From NCBI RefSeq assembly GCF_022968135.1, contig NZ_JALJRA010000008.1, forward strand, positions 177,586-241,585: 64,000 nt of DNA. The letters are read 5' to 3'. This document shows positions 55,042-63,921 of the stretch, in pieces. The notes under the pieces are model-generated. The model did not search any database. It was not told where the DNA came from and worked only from the letters and a program-made list of their open reading frames with translations. A program made the translations under genes and the position numbers. Position 1 is the first letter of the stretch; each line of letters opens with the position of its first letter. This stretch comes from Pseudorhizobium tarimense (lineage in GTDB: Bacteria > Pseudomonadota > Alphaproteobacteria > Rhizobiales > Rhizobiaceae).

Positions 55042-58000
55042 TCAGTCCCGGACAATGACTGTCAACGGGATACGACGATGATCAATGAGTGCTTTCTCTA
55101 CCAGGCCAAGCAGCTGAAGGATCGGCTGGGATGCAGCCTTCTTTGATATTCCCGGCTGCACAATCCAGACCTTGTATTCGAACCGATACTGGTTCCAGCT
55201 GGCATACAGCCTTCGTAACGCGCCGATAGTGCCGCGATCAAAGCGGGTTGGTTCACCCCGCTCCAAGCGGCGCTTCTCGCGGTTCATCATGTTCCTCAGG
55301 AAGCGCTTGGGCTTGTGACAGAACTGAACTGACTTCAATGACTGACCGGCGACCTCGTACAGATCGTCCAGCCGCGCTGCGCCCGCATCGGTGCCCGCGT
55401 ACTTGCAGTGACACATCAGGACATCGACAGTTGTTTCGCGGATCTTGATCGCGATCACATCCGCGAATTCGCCAGTGCCGTCATCATCAAAGATGATGTC
55501 GTAGTCTCCTTTTTTCAGCTCTTGGATGACCCGGTACTGGATGGAGTCTGGCCGGCGTTCAGGTCCCTGCGACTCGATACGGGGATTGGTGCCAGTCCAG
55601 TTCCAGGGCACGATCGCGGTGTCCATCACTGGAGCCAGGTCCAGCTCCTTGGGCGGAACATAGAGATGCGAATATATGAGGAACGAGCCATCGCCGAAAT
55701 CGATCTGGGGCGCGTCGTCCGCGAAATACTCCGCCATCGGCAAATCATGACGCGGTGTTCTGATGCGGCAGGCAGGTCCGGATGTCTGCACGTAAATTGC
55801 ATCCGTTGCCGTGAACCCGATCTCGAACCCGGCGCTGATATCGTGAGCACGCACTTCGAATTTCAGAGGGCCGCTGCGGTCGTTGTTCGAGAGCGCAACC
55901 TCGCATTCTGCGAACGGATAGCGCACGTCGCCGAATGAAATCGCGACCCGCTCTGCGAAAGAAAGAAGCAGGCTCATAGGCCAGTAGATAACAAGAGGAT
56001 GGGCGTCGGGCCGTGTCGATATCAACCGGGGCCGCATCGCTGACGCGAAGGCAGCAGAATCCGGGATGCTGTCGTTATCGAGCAGGGCCCCGATGCGGTG
56101 ACACCATTCGGTCCAGTCTGTCAGGTCATGGATGCGCGACTGCGACCAGAATTTTCCTTTTATGGAGCACCCTAGTGTCCGGGGTTCGCCGTCTTCAAAC
56201 CCGGAACCGAAATGTTGTTCTGGATGCGCTCTGACCTCATCAGGCTGTCGATACCGTCGCTGACGTCGATGCCCATCAGCATTGAGTAGCGGGTCCCGGC
56301 GCCCTGCCGGTGTGTCATGCCCAGATTGCGGATCACCAGCTGATTGAAATCGTGAAAGCATCGGAAAACGGCCTGATCGCGGATACGTGTCGTCTGGTCG
56401 CCGCAAATGGCTTTTGCAAGATCGTCAGAAGCGGATCCTCCCGTGCCGGTCAGATAGAGGAGGCCCGCATTTTCATCCCAATGCGCGAGGACCAGTTCCC
56501 AGACAACGTCAGTTGCCATCGCCGATGTTGTCCACTTGGCAATTTTTTCATGTCGGAGTACGCAGACGGCGATGCGCTCCTTCTGATTGAGCTTCATGCC
56601 TATGAATGATCCGGCCGGAGCAACATCCTCGATTCTGTGCGGGTCCCAGTTTTCGCACTGCTTCGCCCGGAACACGAGAGTGCTCATTGTTGGCTCGATT
56701 GTCTGGAGGGGTACTTCCCTTAGCTCGCCGGTGAATCCCGCAAGCACCTCGGCACGCCCCATTTCCCGGCCAACGCGATCTGCGTTGATCGTGGATACAA
56801 GGATATTCCAGTCCGCCTCTTCAGCGTAGAGCTTCGCGAGCGCGCGATCCACGCGATCCTGATCGGTATTCGCGATCACTGTTGCGATACCAAGGTCATC
56901 ACGCGCCCTGGCAAACCGCCCGACAAAGTGCAGTGTAACCGCCACGCTGGCAAAACCGTCATGGACACCGGCTATTTTCAGTTCGGGAAGATCGAAACCC
57001 TCGCCGAGCATATCGACGCACACGATAATCCGGCTCTCAAACTGGCGGAGAGCAGCGATATTCTGGCGGCGTTCTGCTTCGCTCTGTTCGCTATGGACGA
57101 TGACCGGATTGTAACGTGGCAACGCAGCGGCATACTTGGTATGAAGGTCCTTTGCTCGCGCAATCTTCTTGCAACGGACCTCGCGAGGTGGCTGCGCCCT
57201 TCTGCGATGTCGCGATCCAGCGTCTCTCCGACGAGACGCATGATTTCATCATCAGCCTCATTGCCTTCCAGATCGCTGACGGCGCGGAAGGCGATCTGCC
57301 CGAAATAATCTTCATTCTGTGCTTTCGCCAGAGGATAATAGTAGATGAACTTGCCATCGACCTTGCCGCCGTCTTCGCGGAATGGCGTTGCGGTGAACTG
57401 AAAGATCAGCTTGTCCGTTGCCGCTTCAGAGAACCATGCCCGAAAGGCTCTCCAAGTCTTTGCCTTGACGTGGTGGGCCTCGTCGATAAAGAGGGCCCCG
57501 CACATTTGCGCCATGCGCTCCTGAACTTCCGCTTTTGCCTTTCCCGCAATCGACATGGTTGTTACAATGACATTGGCGCGGGCGAACATTTCTTCAACGT
57601 CTTCAGGGGACTTCGGGATGTGCTTGAGGCGCAGCACGACGGGATACTCTGCATCGGCCGGAAGACATTCCTGCTGCTGCAGTATGCCCATCGTCTCGAA
57701 TTTGCCTGCAACCTGGTCCCGAAGAGCATCGGTCGGCACCACGACCATCAGGCGCTCGAACCGTTCGTGAGCGTAAATCGCCAACATAGTTTCCGTCTTG
57801 CCGGTACCTGTAGGCATGACAATCGTGGCTGGCTCCACAGAGCTTGTGATGTGAGCAAGAGCGGCATGGAGTGCGCCAACCTGCGGCTTTCTGAGCCCCG
57901 GCACGGCAGGTGTGGTCTCCGTTTCGCGATGGCCTTCACGGAATGTGAATTTCCCCCGCCAGGTTTCGAGGATTCTCCGGCACAGATCACCTGATTGTTC

Positions 58001-58555
58001 GACAGGAACTGCGGCAGGCTTTGCAGGCTTTGGCGACAACCAGATGCCGCGGCCTCTTGTCAAAGCGTCGCGTATCGCTTCCGGTGTTTCGGCATCAGCG
58101 ACCAGCAGTATCGGTTCGCCATCTACGACCGTCAGGGTCTTTCGCGGAACAATGATGAATGTTTCGCCAGAAGTAGATCGAAATCGAAAGCCCTTTAGCT
58201 GCTTAAAAGAGAACGGTTCAAACGTACCCTCAAGCACCCGCGCCCTTTTCCCGTACTGGCGAAACGGGTTGCTTTCGATCGAACCGTCGACGGACAGCAA
58301 GGCAGGCAGCGGGAGGGTGAACCGGGACGGATCGGGCTCTGTTGCTGCCTCTGATGGTCTGGAAGAGGATTTATATGGCAGTCGTGCTTTGCCACCGCCG
58401 GGGCGTGGAGACTCCGTTACGGGTTCGCCGAATAAGTCGCGCGCGACAATGTCTCGCTCTTCCAAAGGTACCCCGCCTGTTTGATTACCAAGTATTACAG
58501 CCAGATTCACGTTTCGTCGAGGTATGTTCTGCAGGTGTTCTTTGATGACGCGCAT
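55042..58555 (-). pseudogene. DEAH-box helicase-nuclease with two frame breaks
   Basis: One large gene (about 1170 codons) split in three frames. The N-part from 58555 carries ATIVMPTGTGKTETMLAIYA (Walker A), LFIDEAHHVKAKTWRAF (DEAH box) and FQFTATPFREDG (motif III). The frame breaks near 57180-57190; the next part, reading VRCKKIARAKDLHTKYAAAL then PRYNPVIVHSEQSEAERRQN, has the C-half helicase motifs VDMLGEGFDLPELK and HFVGRFARARDD. A second break near 56196-56203 leads to FEDGEPRTLGCSIKGKFWSQ and a C-terminal domain with DDDGTGEFADVIAIKIRE followed by VDVLMCHCKYA, reminiscent of a PD-(D/E)xK-like nuclease. Each break is mended by one base. It may be a dead or error-affected defence gene. 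Confidence 0.8.
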
Positions 58556-58731
58556 CTACAACATGTTATTTACGAAATTCATTGCTGACAGGCAGCGAAT
58601 GCTGCCGCTTCCAACCTACCCGGCAGAGACACTCATGGCTCTTTGAGTGCACTGGACATGCAGAGGCTGGGGATTGCTCTGTTTTATGGCAATAATCTGC
58701 CTGTTCGCGGTTGCGATCAGGCGTTGAAATA

Positions 58732-58742
58732 GCCATTATGGC
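58732..58742. promoter_or_regulatory. Palindrome upstream of the Phd gene
   Basis: GCCATTATGGC is a perfect 5+1+5 palindrome, 25 bases before the Phd start. Phd/YefM antitoxins bind such palindromes in their own promoter, so it is a candidate autoregulatory operator. Confidence 0.45.
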
Positions 58743-58766
58743 CACATTGTCAGCGGGGCTTCGCTC

Positions 58767-59024
58767 ATGAAAACGATGTCGGCGCGGGACGCTAAGAACG
58801 CGTTCGGCCTGCTTCTGGACACGGCACGGGCTGAACCGGTCGCTGTAGAGAAGCACGGCCGGCCAGTGGTGGTGGTCTTAAGCGTCGAAGAGTACGAGCG
58901 CATGAAAATGTGCCGTCTACAGGCGTCCGGAGACGAAGCGGTGGAAGACGAAATTGCAGTGGCCGGGAGAAATGACAGGTCGCGATCAGATGTCAATCAA
59001 AGAGCTGGACCTTGCGCGACTTGA
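58767..59024 (+). CDS. Phd/YefM-family antitoxin
   Basis: 85 residues. The N-terminal Phd fold is MKTMSARDAKNAFGLLLDTA, AEPVAVEKHGRPVVVVLSVE and EYERM; the C-terminal tail (about 50-85) is disordered and polar. No Doc, YoeB or PIN-type toxin follows. Instead its 3' end overlaps the start of an HNH endonuclease gene by 53 bases. The ribosome site is weak. Confidence 0.8.
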   Translation: MKTMSARDAKNAFGLLLDTARAEPVAVEKHGRPVVVVLSVEEYERMKMCRLQASGDEAVEDEIAVAGRNDRSRSDVNQRAGPCAT

Positions 59025-59532
59025 GCCTTTTCTGGGTAAGGATGCCGCCGCGCTATTGAGGCGCTATATCGGTCGGATGCCGATCCCAGAGGAAACGGTC
59101 GCCACACGGCAGGACGATCTTCAATCGGTTATTGCGGAACGCCGGCGGGTTCTGCGGGAAATCAGCCTGCGTCGAGGCCAGTCGCAGTTCCGTGAAAGGC
59201 TTATCCGGCGGTACGGGCTGCGCTGCCAGATAAGCGGATACAATTTTGCCGCCGCCGTGGAAGCGGCCCACATCCGGCCTTATGCAGCATATGAAGAGAA
59301 CGGTGCGGGGAATGGACTTCTGCTTCGCAGTGATCTTCATACACTCTTCGATCTGGGCTTCATTGGAATCGATCCCTCGACCTTGCGTGTGTCATTCAGC
59401 CCGGCATGTTTGTGCGCCGAATACACTGCCTATGATGGAGTCATGCTGTCTGTGAATGGCACCAGAGGTCCGGATGTCAGCGCTCTTGCGGAGCGCTGGG
59501 AATTTTTTCAGAGCTGTCTTTCTGGTGGATAG
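58972..59532 (+). CDS. HNH endonuclease (HNH_2 type)
   Basis: 186 residues. A helical N-terminal part (about 1-75) is followed by a C-terminal HNH domain: CQISGYNFAAAVEAAHIRPY and ENGAGNGLLLRSDLHTLFDL GFIGID. The catalytic H is in AAHIRPY, N in GNGLLL and H in SDLHTLFD. The first Cys of a zinc pair is present but the second (usual CxxxG/C) is replaced. The start at 58972 follows GGGAGA; an ATG at 58990 is possible. It overlaps phd and is probably translationally coupled to it. Likely a defence or restriction nuclease. Confidence 0.85.
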   Translation: MTGRDQMSIKELDLARLEPFLGKDAAALLRRYIGRMPIPEETVATRQDDLQSVIAERRRVLREISLRRGQSQFRERLIRRYGLRCQISGYNFAAAVEAAHIRPYAAYEENGAGNGLLLRSDLHTLFDLGFIGIDPSTLRVSFSPACLCAEYTAYDGVMLSVNGTRGPDVSALAERWEFFQSCLSGG

Positions 59533-59702
59533 AAGGATTGGGGCGCTGTCGGCGTGGCCGTGGACCGATGCTTGGGCATGGTGCGGATGACTTCACGTCG
59601 GACGCCGAGAATTACTTCTCGTGTATCAGCGCGACGCAGATCGTAGCGGCGCTATGTGAGGCGAAGGTAGGCGGCCCCCCTACTACTCAAAGGAGGAAGG
59701 TC

Positions 59703-60092
59703 ATGGCACGGCGGACACGCGGAAAGGGTGACTTTACGTTGCCGCTCGTGGTGCCCGGCGAGTGGCAGGGCGAGATTTATAGTGGTGGGAGCGTCAACCT
59801 GGGGCAGGTCGTGCAGTCTGGGCCGCCGCGTCAGAGCTTGGAGTTCTCCTATATGGTAATCCCCGCATCCTTGCTGATGCCGAGCCCGAAGTTCCGCTGG
59901 CCCGGTATCGTAATGATAATGGCCCCGACGCCCATGAAGACCGAATACACTGATGCCGGATCGCTATTCGCAAACGCCGGTCTTCCGTCGCTCAGCCTGT
60001 CGTTCAACGTGACGCGGGAGCAGTTTTCGGACCTCTTGCGTTCGCTGGAAACGCAACGTTTTAAAGAGTCACTTCACGGTCGAGGACGCTGA
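59703..60092 (+). CDS. Hypothetical protein in the defence island
   Basis: 129 residues from an ATG with the very strong ribosome site AAAGGAGGAAGG at 59689-59700. The sequence MARRTRGKGDFTLPLVVPGE, PRQSLEFSYMVIPASLLMPS, PGIVMIMAPTPMKTEYTDAG and FNVTREQFSDLLRSLETQRF suggests a beta-rich core and a C-terminal helix. No known family. An in-frame extension back to 59538 exists but has no convincing start. It lies between the HNH gene and the wHTH-NTase-PP2C operon. Confidence 0.6.
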   Translation: MARRTRGKGDFTLPLVVPGEWQGEIYSGGSVNLGQVVQSGPPRQSLEFSYMVIPASLLMPSPKFRWPGIVMIMAPTPMKTEYTDAGSLFANAGLPSLSLSFNVTREQFSDLLRSLETQRFKESLHGRGR

Positions 60093-60271
60093 GCGGGAGA
60101 ATGCGTGGCCCGTGCGAAGTTGGGGCATGGCTACGCGACTTAACTAGGCATCGACGGGACGGTCTAAGGCGCAAGCTTCATGTAAGGATCTGGTTTAATA
60201 GGGAAAATCTCAGTGCGGGATCGACTGAACCTAGGATATAGCTTGACAGGAGGTCCCGAAACATGATGCAC

Positions 60272-60297
60272 TGTCCTCAGTCCTAGGACAAAGGACA
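60272..60297. promoter_or_regulatory. Nested palindrome over the ribosome site of the wHTH gene
   Basis: Outer arms TGTCCT (60272-60277) and AGGACA (60292-60297) and the inner palindrome GTCCTAGGAC (60280-60289) share one centre, so 22 of 26 bases are symmetric. It ends six bases before the ATG at 60304 and includes the AAGGA ribosome site. A TTGACA at 60243-60248 upstream may be a -35 element. It is a probable operator for the wHTH protein, or an RNA hairpin that hides the ribosome site. Confidence 0.6.
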
Positions 60298-60303
60298 GCG
60301 TGT

Positions 60304-60882
60304 ATGAATGGAATGAAAAGTCAGGATATCGTCGTTCTGCTGAAGCTTGTAAGCCTTCAGGAACAGGAGGATGCGGCAGCGCCGGGAGAGTTCCAGTGGA
60401 GCTTTCAGGGAGAGGCGCCGTACTCGGTGCGCAGCCTTGAGGCGCTGCTGGGCATCAGCAAGACGGAGGTGAACGCTTCCATCAAGCGCAGCCTGTCATC
60501 GGGATTGGCCATAAAGGACCGGGATGCCGGGCGCGCAAAGCCCAACCGCCGCAATCTTCATAATTTCATCGTCCATGGCCTGAAATTTGTCTTCCCCGCA
60601 AAGCCCGGCGCCATGACGCGCGGCGTTCCAACGGCTTTTGCCGCCCCCATGCTGAAAAGCCTGCTCATAAGCGCCGGCGAGTACATCTATGTCTGGCCTT
60701 CTGCCGAAGGACAGGACATGGGGCAATCGGTGCAGCCGCTGTTCAAGACGGTCCCTGACGCTGTCCGGAAAGATGAGAGGCTTTACGAGTACCTTGCCTT
60801 GGTGGACGCCATTCGTCTTGGCAATCAGCGTGAAGCCGGGCTTGCTGGTGAACGTCTTTCAGAAAGGCTCCTGAAGAAATGA
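60304..60882 (+). CDS. Winged-helix protein, probable antitoxin/regulator of the NTase triad
   Basis: 192 residues. A helix-turn-helix-like region at about 39-70 (YSVRSLEALLGISKTEVNAS and IKRSLSSGLAIKDR) is followed by a mixed C-terminal domain (RRNLHNFIVHGLKFVFPAKP; GVPTAFAAPMLKSLLISAGE; YIYVWPSAEGQDMGQSVQPL). The position before an AbiEii-like nucleotidyltransferase, with ATGA overlap, is that of AbiEi-type antitoxins, but sequence family membership is not certain. A nested palindrome covers its ribosome site, which fits autoregulation. Confidence 0.7.
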   Translation: MNGMKSQDIVVLLKLVSLQEQEDAAAPGEFQWSFQGEAPYSVRSLEALLGISKTEVNASIKRSLSSGLAIKDRDAGRAKPNRRNLHNFIVHGLKFVFPAKPGAMTRGVPTAFAAPMLKSLLISAGEYIYVWPSAEGQDMGQSVQPLFKTVPDAVRKDERLYEYLALVDAIRLGNQREAGLAGERLSERLLKK

Positions 60883-61577
60883 GCGTCAGGGGCCAGCTTC
60901 TCCAAATGCTGCAATCCGTGGCCGAGGCGCTGGGGAGTGATCTGCGCGAGCGGCTGGTATTCGTCGGAGGATGCACAACCGCCCTGTTCATCACTGACCC
61001 TGTGACGCTCGAAGACGTCAGGGCCACGGATGATGTTGATCTTATCGTCGATCTTGCCGGTTATGCCGCATGGGCCGAGCTACAGGAGCAACTGCGGGAA
61101 AAAGGCTTCAGGGAGGCGCACGACGATACCGTCATCTGCCGCATGCGGCTTGGTGAGCTCAAGGTCGATTTCATGCCGGACGATGCCGAGATCCTTGGAT
61201 TCAGCAACCGCTGGTACGCGAAGGGCATCGAAACGGCGGAGACCTCCCCTCTTGAAGGGGAACTCACCATCAGGCGACTGACGCCGCCCTTGTTCGTAGC
61301 GACGAAGCTGGAGGCCTATCTCCATCGCGGCGAAGGCGACCTGTTTACGAGCCGCGATCTGGAGGACATCCTTCTGGTTGTTGATGGCAGGCCGGAAATC
61401 GCCGCTGAAATCCAAGAGTGTGATCAGGACGTCAGAAACTTCATTACCGGCCAGTTTGCCGATTTGCTCCGCGATGCTGATTTTGACTATTTCCTTGAGG
61501 GAAACATCCGCGGTCCGGAGGGTCGTGTTGATATCGTTCGCGGCCGCTTCATCGCCATAAGTCAGAGCGGGGCCTGA
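60879..61577 (+). CDS. AbiEii/AbiGii-like nucleotidyltransferase
   Basis: 232 residues. The nucleotidyltransferase core is LVFVGGCTTALFI (GG at 30-31) with the catalytic pair in ATDDVDLIVDL (Asp52, Asp54) and a third Asp97 in ELKVDFMPDD. It continues LTPPLFVATKLEAYLHRGEG and FTSRDLEDILLVVDGRPEI, the C-terminal part usual for type IV toxin-antitoxin NTases. It starts in the ATGA overlap with the wHTH gene. Family knowledge: such enzymes add nucleotides to tRNA or proteins and stop growth. It ends directly before the PP2C start. Confidence 0.85.
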   Translation: MSVRGQLLQMLQSVAEALGSDLRERLVFVGGCTTALFITDPVTLEDVRATDDVDLIVDLAGYAAWAELQEQLREKGFREAHDDTVICRMRLGELKVDFMPDDAEILGFSNRWYAKGIETAETSPLEGELTIRRLTPPLFVATKLEAYLHRGEGDLFTSRDLEDILLVVDGRPEIAAEIQECDQDVRNFITGQFADLLRDADFDYFLEGNIRGPEGRVDIVRGRFIAISQSGA

Positions 61578-62306
61578 ATGGGAATGGAGGTCAGCTGGCA
61601 CAGTCAGGCGGGGGTGCGGACCGACGACAACCGCGATCATGGCGGGATCGGGATACGTGGCAATGAAACACTGTGTATCATCGCGGACGGCTCCTCGACG
61701 GCCCCTGACAGTGGCGCGCTTGCCCAGGCGATCATCCGCGAGCTGGTCGACTGGTATGTCGTTTCAGATCAGGCGATGACGCCTGAAACCCTGCTGGCGC
61801 AACTGCCGCGGCTTCACGAGAACCTCTCGAAACAGCACCGCCGTGCTTCGGCCAGCTACATGATCGTGCATATTGGGTCAGACGGAACGGGGATTGTCCT
61901 GCACGCCGGCGACTGCCTGCTGGGTCAGCGCAACGATGACGGCTCAATCGAGTGGCTGAACCGGCCCCATACGCTTGCCAATGCGACGGGCGATTTACCC
62001 ATAACCATGATCGCCGGTCTTCCGGAACGTCATCGTCTGACCCGCAGCTTTCGAAGCAGGGAGTGCGTGGCCCCGGACATTGGAGAAACTAGAATCGAGA
62101 CCGAGTTATTGCTGGCGACCGACGGGTTTTGGGCGGAACTGCAACCCGAAGATCAGCTTCGTTTCATCGAAGGCAACGACATCCCCATGCCAGCCAATGG
62201 AGACGACCGTAGCGTCCTCCGGATTCGACTTGAAAATGCAGCGCAGGACGGCGGTGTACGGATTCGAGAGGCCTTGGCCGGGAACTTCTATGTAAGGCGC
62301 GGCTGA
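61578..62306 (+). CDS. PP2C-family protein phosphatase of the NTase triad
   Basis: 242 residues, ATG immediately after the NTase stop; a second ATG is two codons later. All PP2C motif positions are visible: VRTDDNRDHGGI (R and N/D of motif 1), CIIADGSSTAPDSGALAQAI (ADG metal Asp), LHAGDCLLGQRNDDGS (GD of the GDS motif), LLATDGFWAEL (DG) and NGDDRSVLRI (late Asp). It should be an Mg/Mn-dependent Ser/Thr phosphatase. The target is unknown; NTase or a host protein is possible. It is the third gene of the triad. Confidence 0.85.
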   Translation: MGMEVSWHSQAGVRTDDNRDHGGIGIRGNETLCIIADGSSTAPDSGALAQAIIRELVDWYVVSDQAMTPETLLAQLPRLHENLSKQHRRASASYMIVHIGSDGTGIVLHAGDCLLGQRNDDGSIEWLNRPHTLANATGDLPITMIAGLPERHRLTRSFRSRECVAPDIGETRIETELLLATDGFWAELQPEDQLRFIEGNDIPMPANGDDRSVLRIRLENAAQDGGVRIREALAGNFYVRRG

Positions 62307-62703
62307 GGCGTACTAGAAAATCACAAAGCTAAAACAGCTAAAACAGTTACATACGAGTTCCCAGTTTCATCCTGTCCGGCGCGCCATTTTCGTCAAAAAC
62401 GAGCAGCAATATCAATGACTACATTGATTGCGCTCCGCTGATTTATCGCTCTGAGCGCACCTTTGGGCCATACGCACCGATAGTTTTGTCAGAATTCAGC
62501 GAAGACGATTGATCGCTTATGGCATAGCTTCTCCGTCGCGAGCGTAGTCTGGATAACTAGACGATGTTTGGGCGCTAAGAGATTCGAGTTGCCACGCTGA
62601 AGGCTCGGATACGCGCTCATGCTCCTTTGGTTCGTCGCCTGCCCGATCTTGCGCAATGGACCTTCCGCTTCCACCTAAATGTGAGATTTGGTGGGAGGGG
62701 ACT
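62307..62703. other. Intergenic region, about 400 bases
   Basis: No coding frame is convincing between the PP2C and the CHAT gene. It is AT-richer than its surroundings and holds the tRNA-like 3' end at 62369-62392. An open minus-strand frame here is an overlap shadow of the CHAT coiled coil. Confidence 0.5.
62369..62392 (+). repeat. tRNA-Arg 3'-end-like direct repeat (possible att site)
   Basis: This 24-base segment matches the tRNA-Arg 3' end at 40851-40874 in 20 of 24 positions, same orientation, including ATCCTGTC and GCGCCATT. Upstream bases do not match, so it is not a full tRNA. It is the pattern of a distal att site left by tRNA-targeted integration. No integrase is seen between the two copies, and a coincidental match to another tRNA family is not excluded. 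Confidence 0.5.
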
Positions 62704-63789
62704 TTGACACGGTCAGACACACTGCGTGGCGATATTGCAAAGCTCCAGAAATCAGAAGCCGACCTTCGTAAGGACATCAGCAAGGCCGAGGCATCTGCTG
62801 CATCAGCACGCTCAAATGCGGCGAAGAAGCGCGCTGATGCTAGCAAGACGAAGTCAGATGTGACCCGACGTTCCAACCTGCGTGCAGCGGAAACGGAGGA
62901 CAAGAAGGTCGTGACAGCCGAGAAGAAAATCGCCGATTTGAAGCACAAGATCGCCAAGAACGCTCGGGATCAGGCCGCCAAGCAGAAAAGCCTGTCTTCA
63001 GCTGAAAAAGCAGCAGATCAGGCAACAGCGAGGAACGATTCCAAAAGCGGCGGGAAGAGCTGCAGCATGCCAGGGAGGTATCCCGCTTGTCAGGCCCGAC
63101 GGTTAGATACGTCGAAGTCCAGAAACCTAAGCCTGAAAAGCTTCGCGTCTTGTACATGACCTCGAACCCGGAAGCGACCGAGTCGGAAGTTGTGAACCCA
63201 GACGGGTCCATCGTTCGCGAGAGCTACTGGCTTAGAACAGAAGCAGAAGTTCGGCAGGTGAAGCAGGCACTGCGCGGGTCGAAATACCGTGATCTCGTCC
63301 AGCTTGAACACATGCCTGCGGCCACCTTTCAGGACCTTCTTGACGGCATCAACGACGTGCGTCCTCACGTGATCCACTTTTTAGGCCATGGAGGTGATCG
63401 GTCGCTCTACCTGGAGAACGGCAGCGTTGAAGGCCCCGAAGGCCGGGCAATGACGTTCGAAATCCTCATGGAGGCACTCGCGTCCCCTGACACGCCTCCA
63501 ACCATGCTGGTGCTAAACGCCTGCGACACCCTGGAGGGCGCAGACGAAATCTTGCCTGCAGTTCCTGTCGTGATTGCCATGTCTGAACCTATAGGTGACG
63601 TATCCTCTACGGTATTCGCGACACGGTTCTACGCGGCGATTGCCAGCGGCCAGTCAGTGGGCTCTGCGATGCGTCAGGCAAAAGTACGTATGCGGAGCGC
63701 GTCGCTCGCAGATGCCAACCTACCTCAACACGTTGCTCGGGACGGGCAAGATCGACAAGCTGATACTCGTCAGCAACCAAGTGGACTAG
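62704..63789 (+). pseudogene. Coiled-coil CHAT-domain protease with two frame breaks
   Basis: From a TTG start (GGGAGGGG upstream), residues about 1-115 are a long charged coiled coil (LRGDIAKLQKSEADLRKDIS; AEKKIADLKHKIAKNARDQA). Near 63043-63050, in an AAAA run, the frame changes and continues [20 protein letters not shown] and the CHAT domain, with the catalytic His in [13 protein letters not shown] and Cys in [12 protein letters not shown]. Near 63712-63720 a second shift leads to [20 protein letters not shown] and the stop at 63789. The gene would encode about 360 residues. CHAT domains are caspase-like peptidases common in defence and cell-death systems. In the unmended frames the product is truncated. 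Confidence 0.8.
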
Positions 63790-63921
63790 TTTCGCGGCAG
63801 TCGGCGGGCGGATTTGAACACGGCGCGCAGGCCTCTCAAAGACATGGCTCACTCCCAGGAGCGTGTAACGCCATCGCACTATGCTGCGCGAACTTGCGCA
63901 AGAATCAAGATCGTTTGGACG

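Noticed and set aside
40869..62392. Integrase or transposase for the suspected island
   Set aside because: No tyrosine/serine recombinase or transposase motif was found in any frame, so the island claim rests only on the repeat and the gene content.
63030..63060. Programmed -1 frameshift for the CHAT gene
   Set aside because: The CCAAAAG context is not an X XXY YYZ slippery heptamer, and a second unrelated break exists, so decay or an indel error is simpler.
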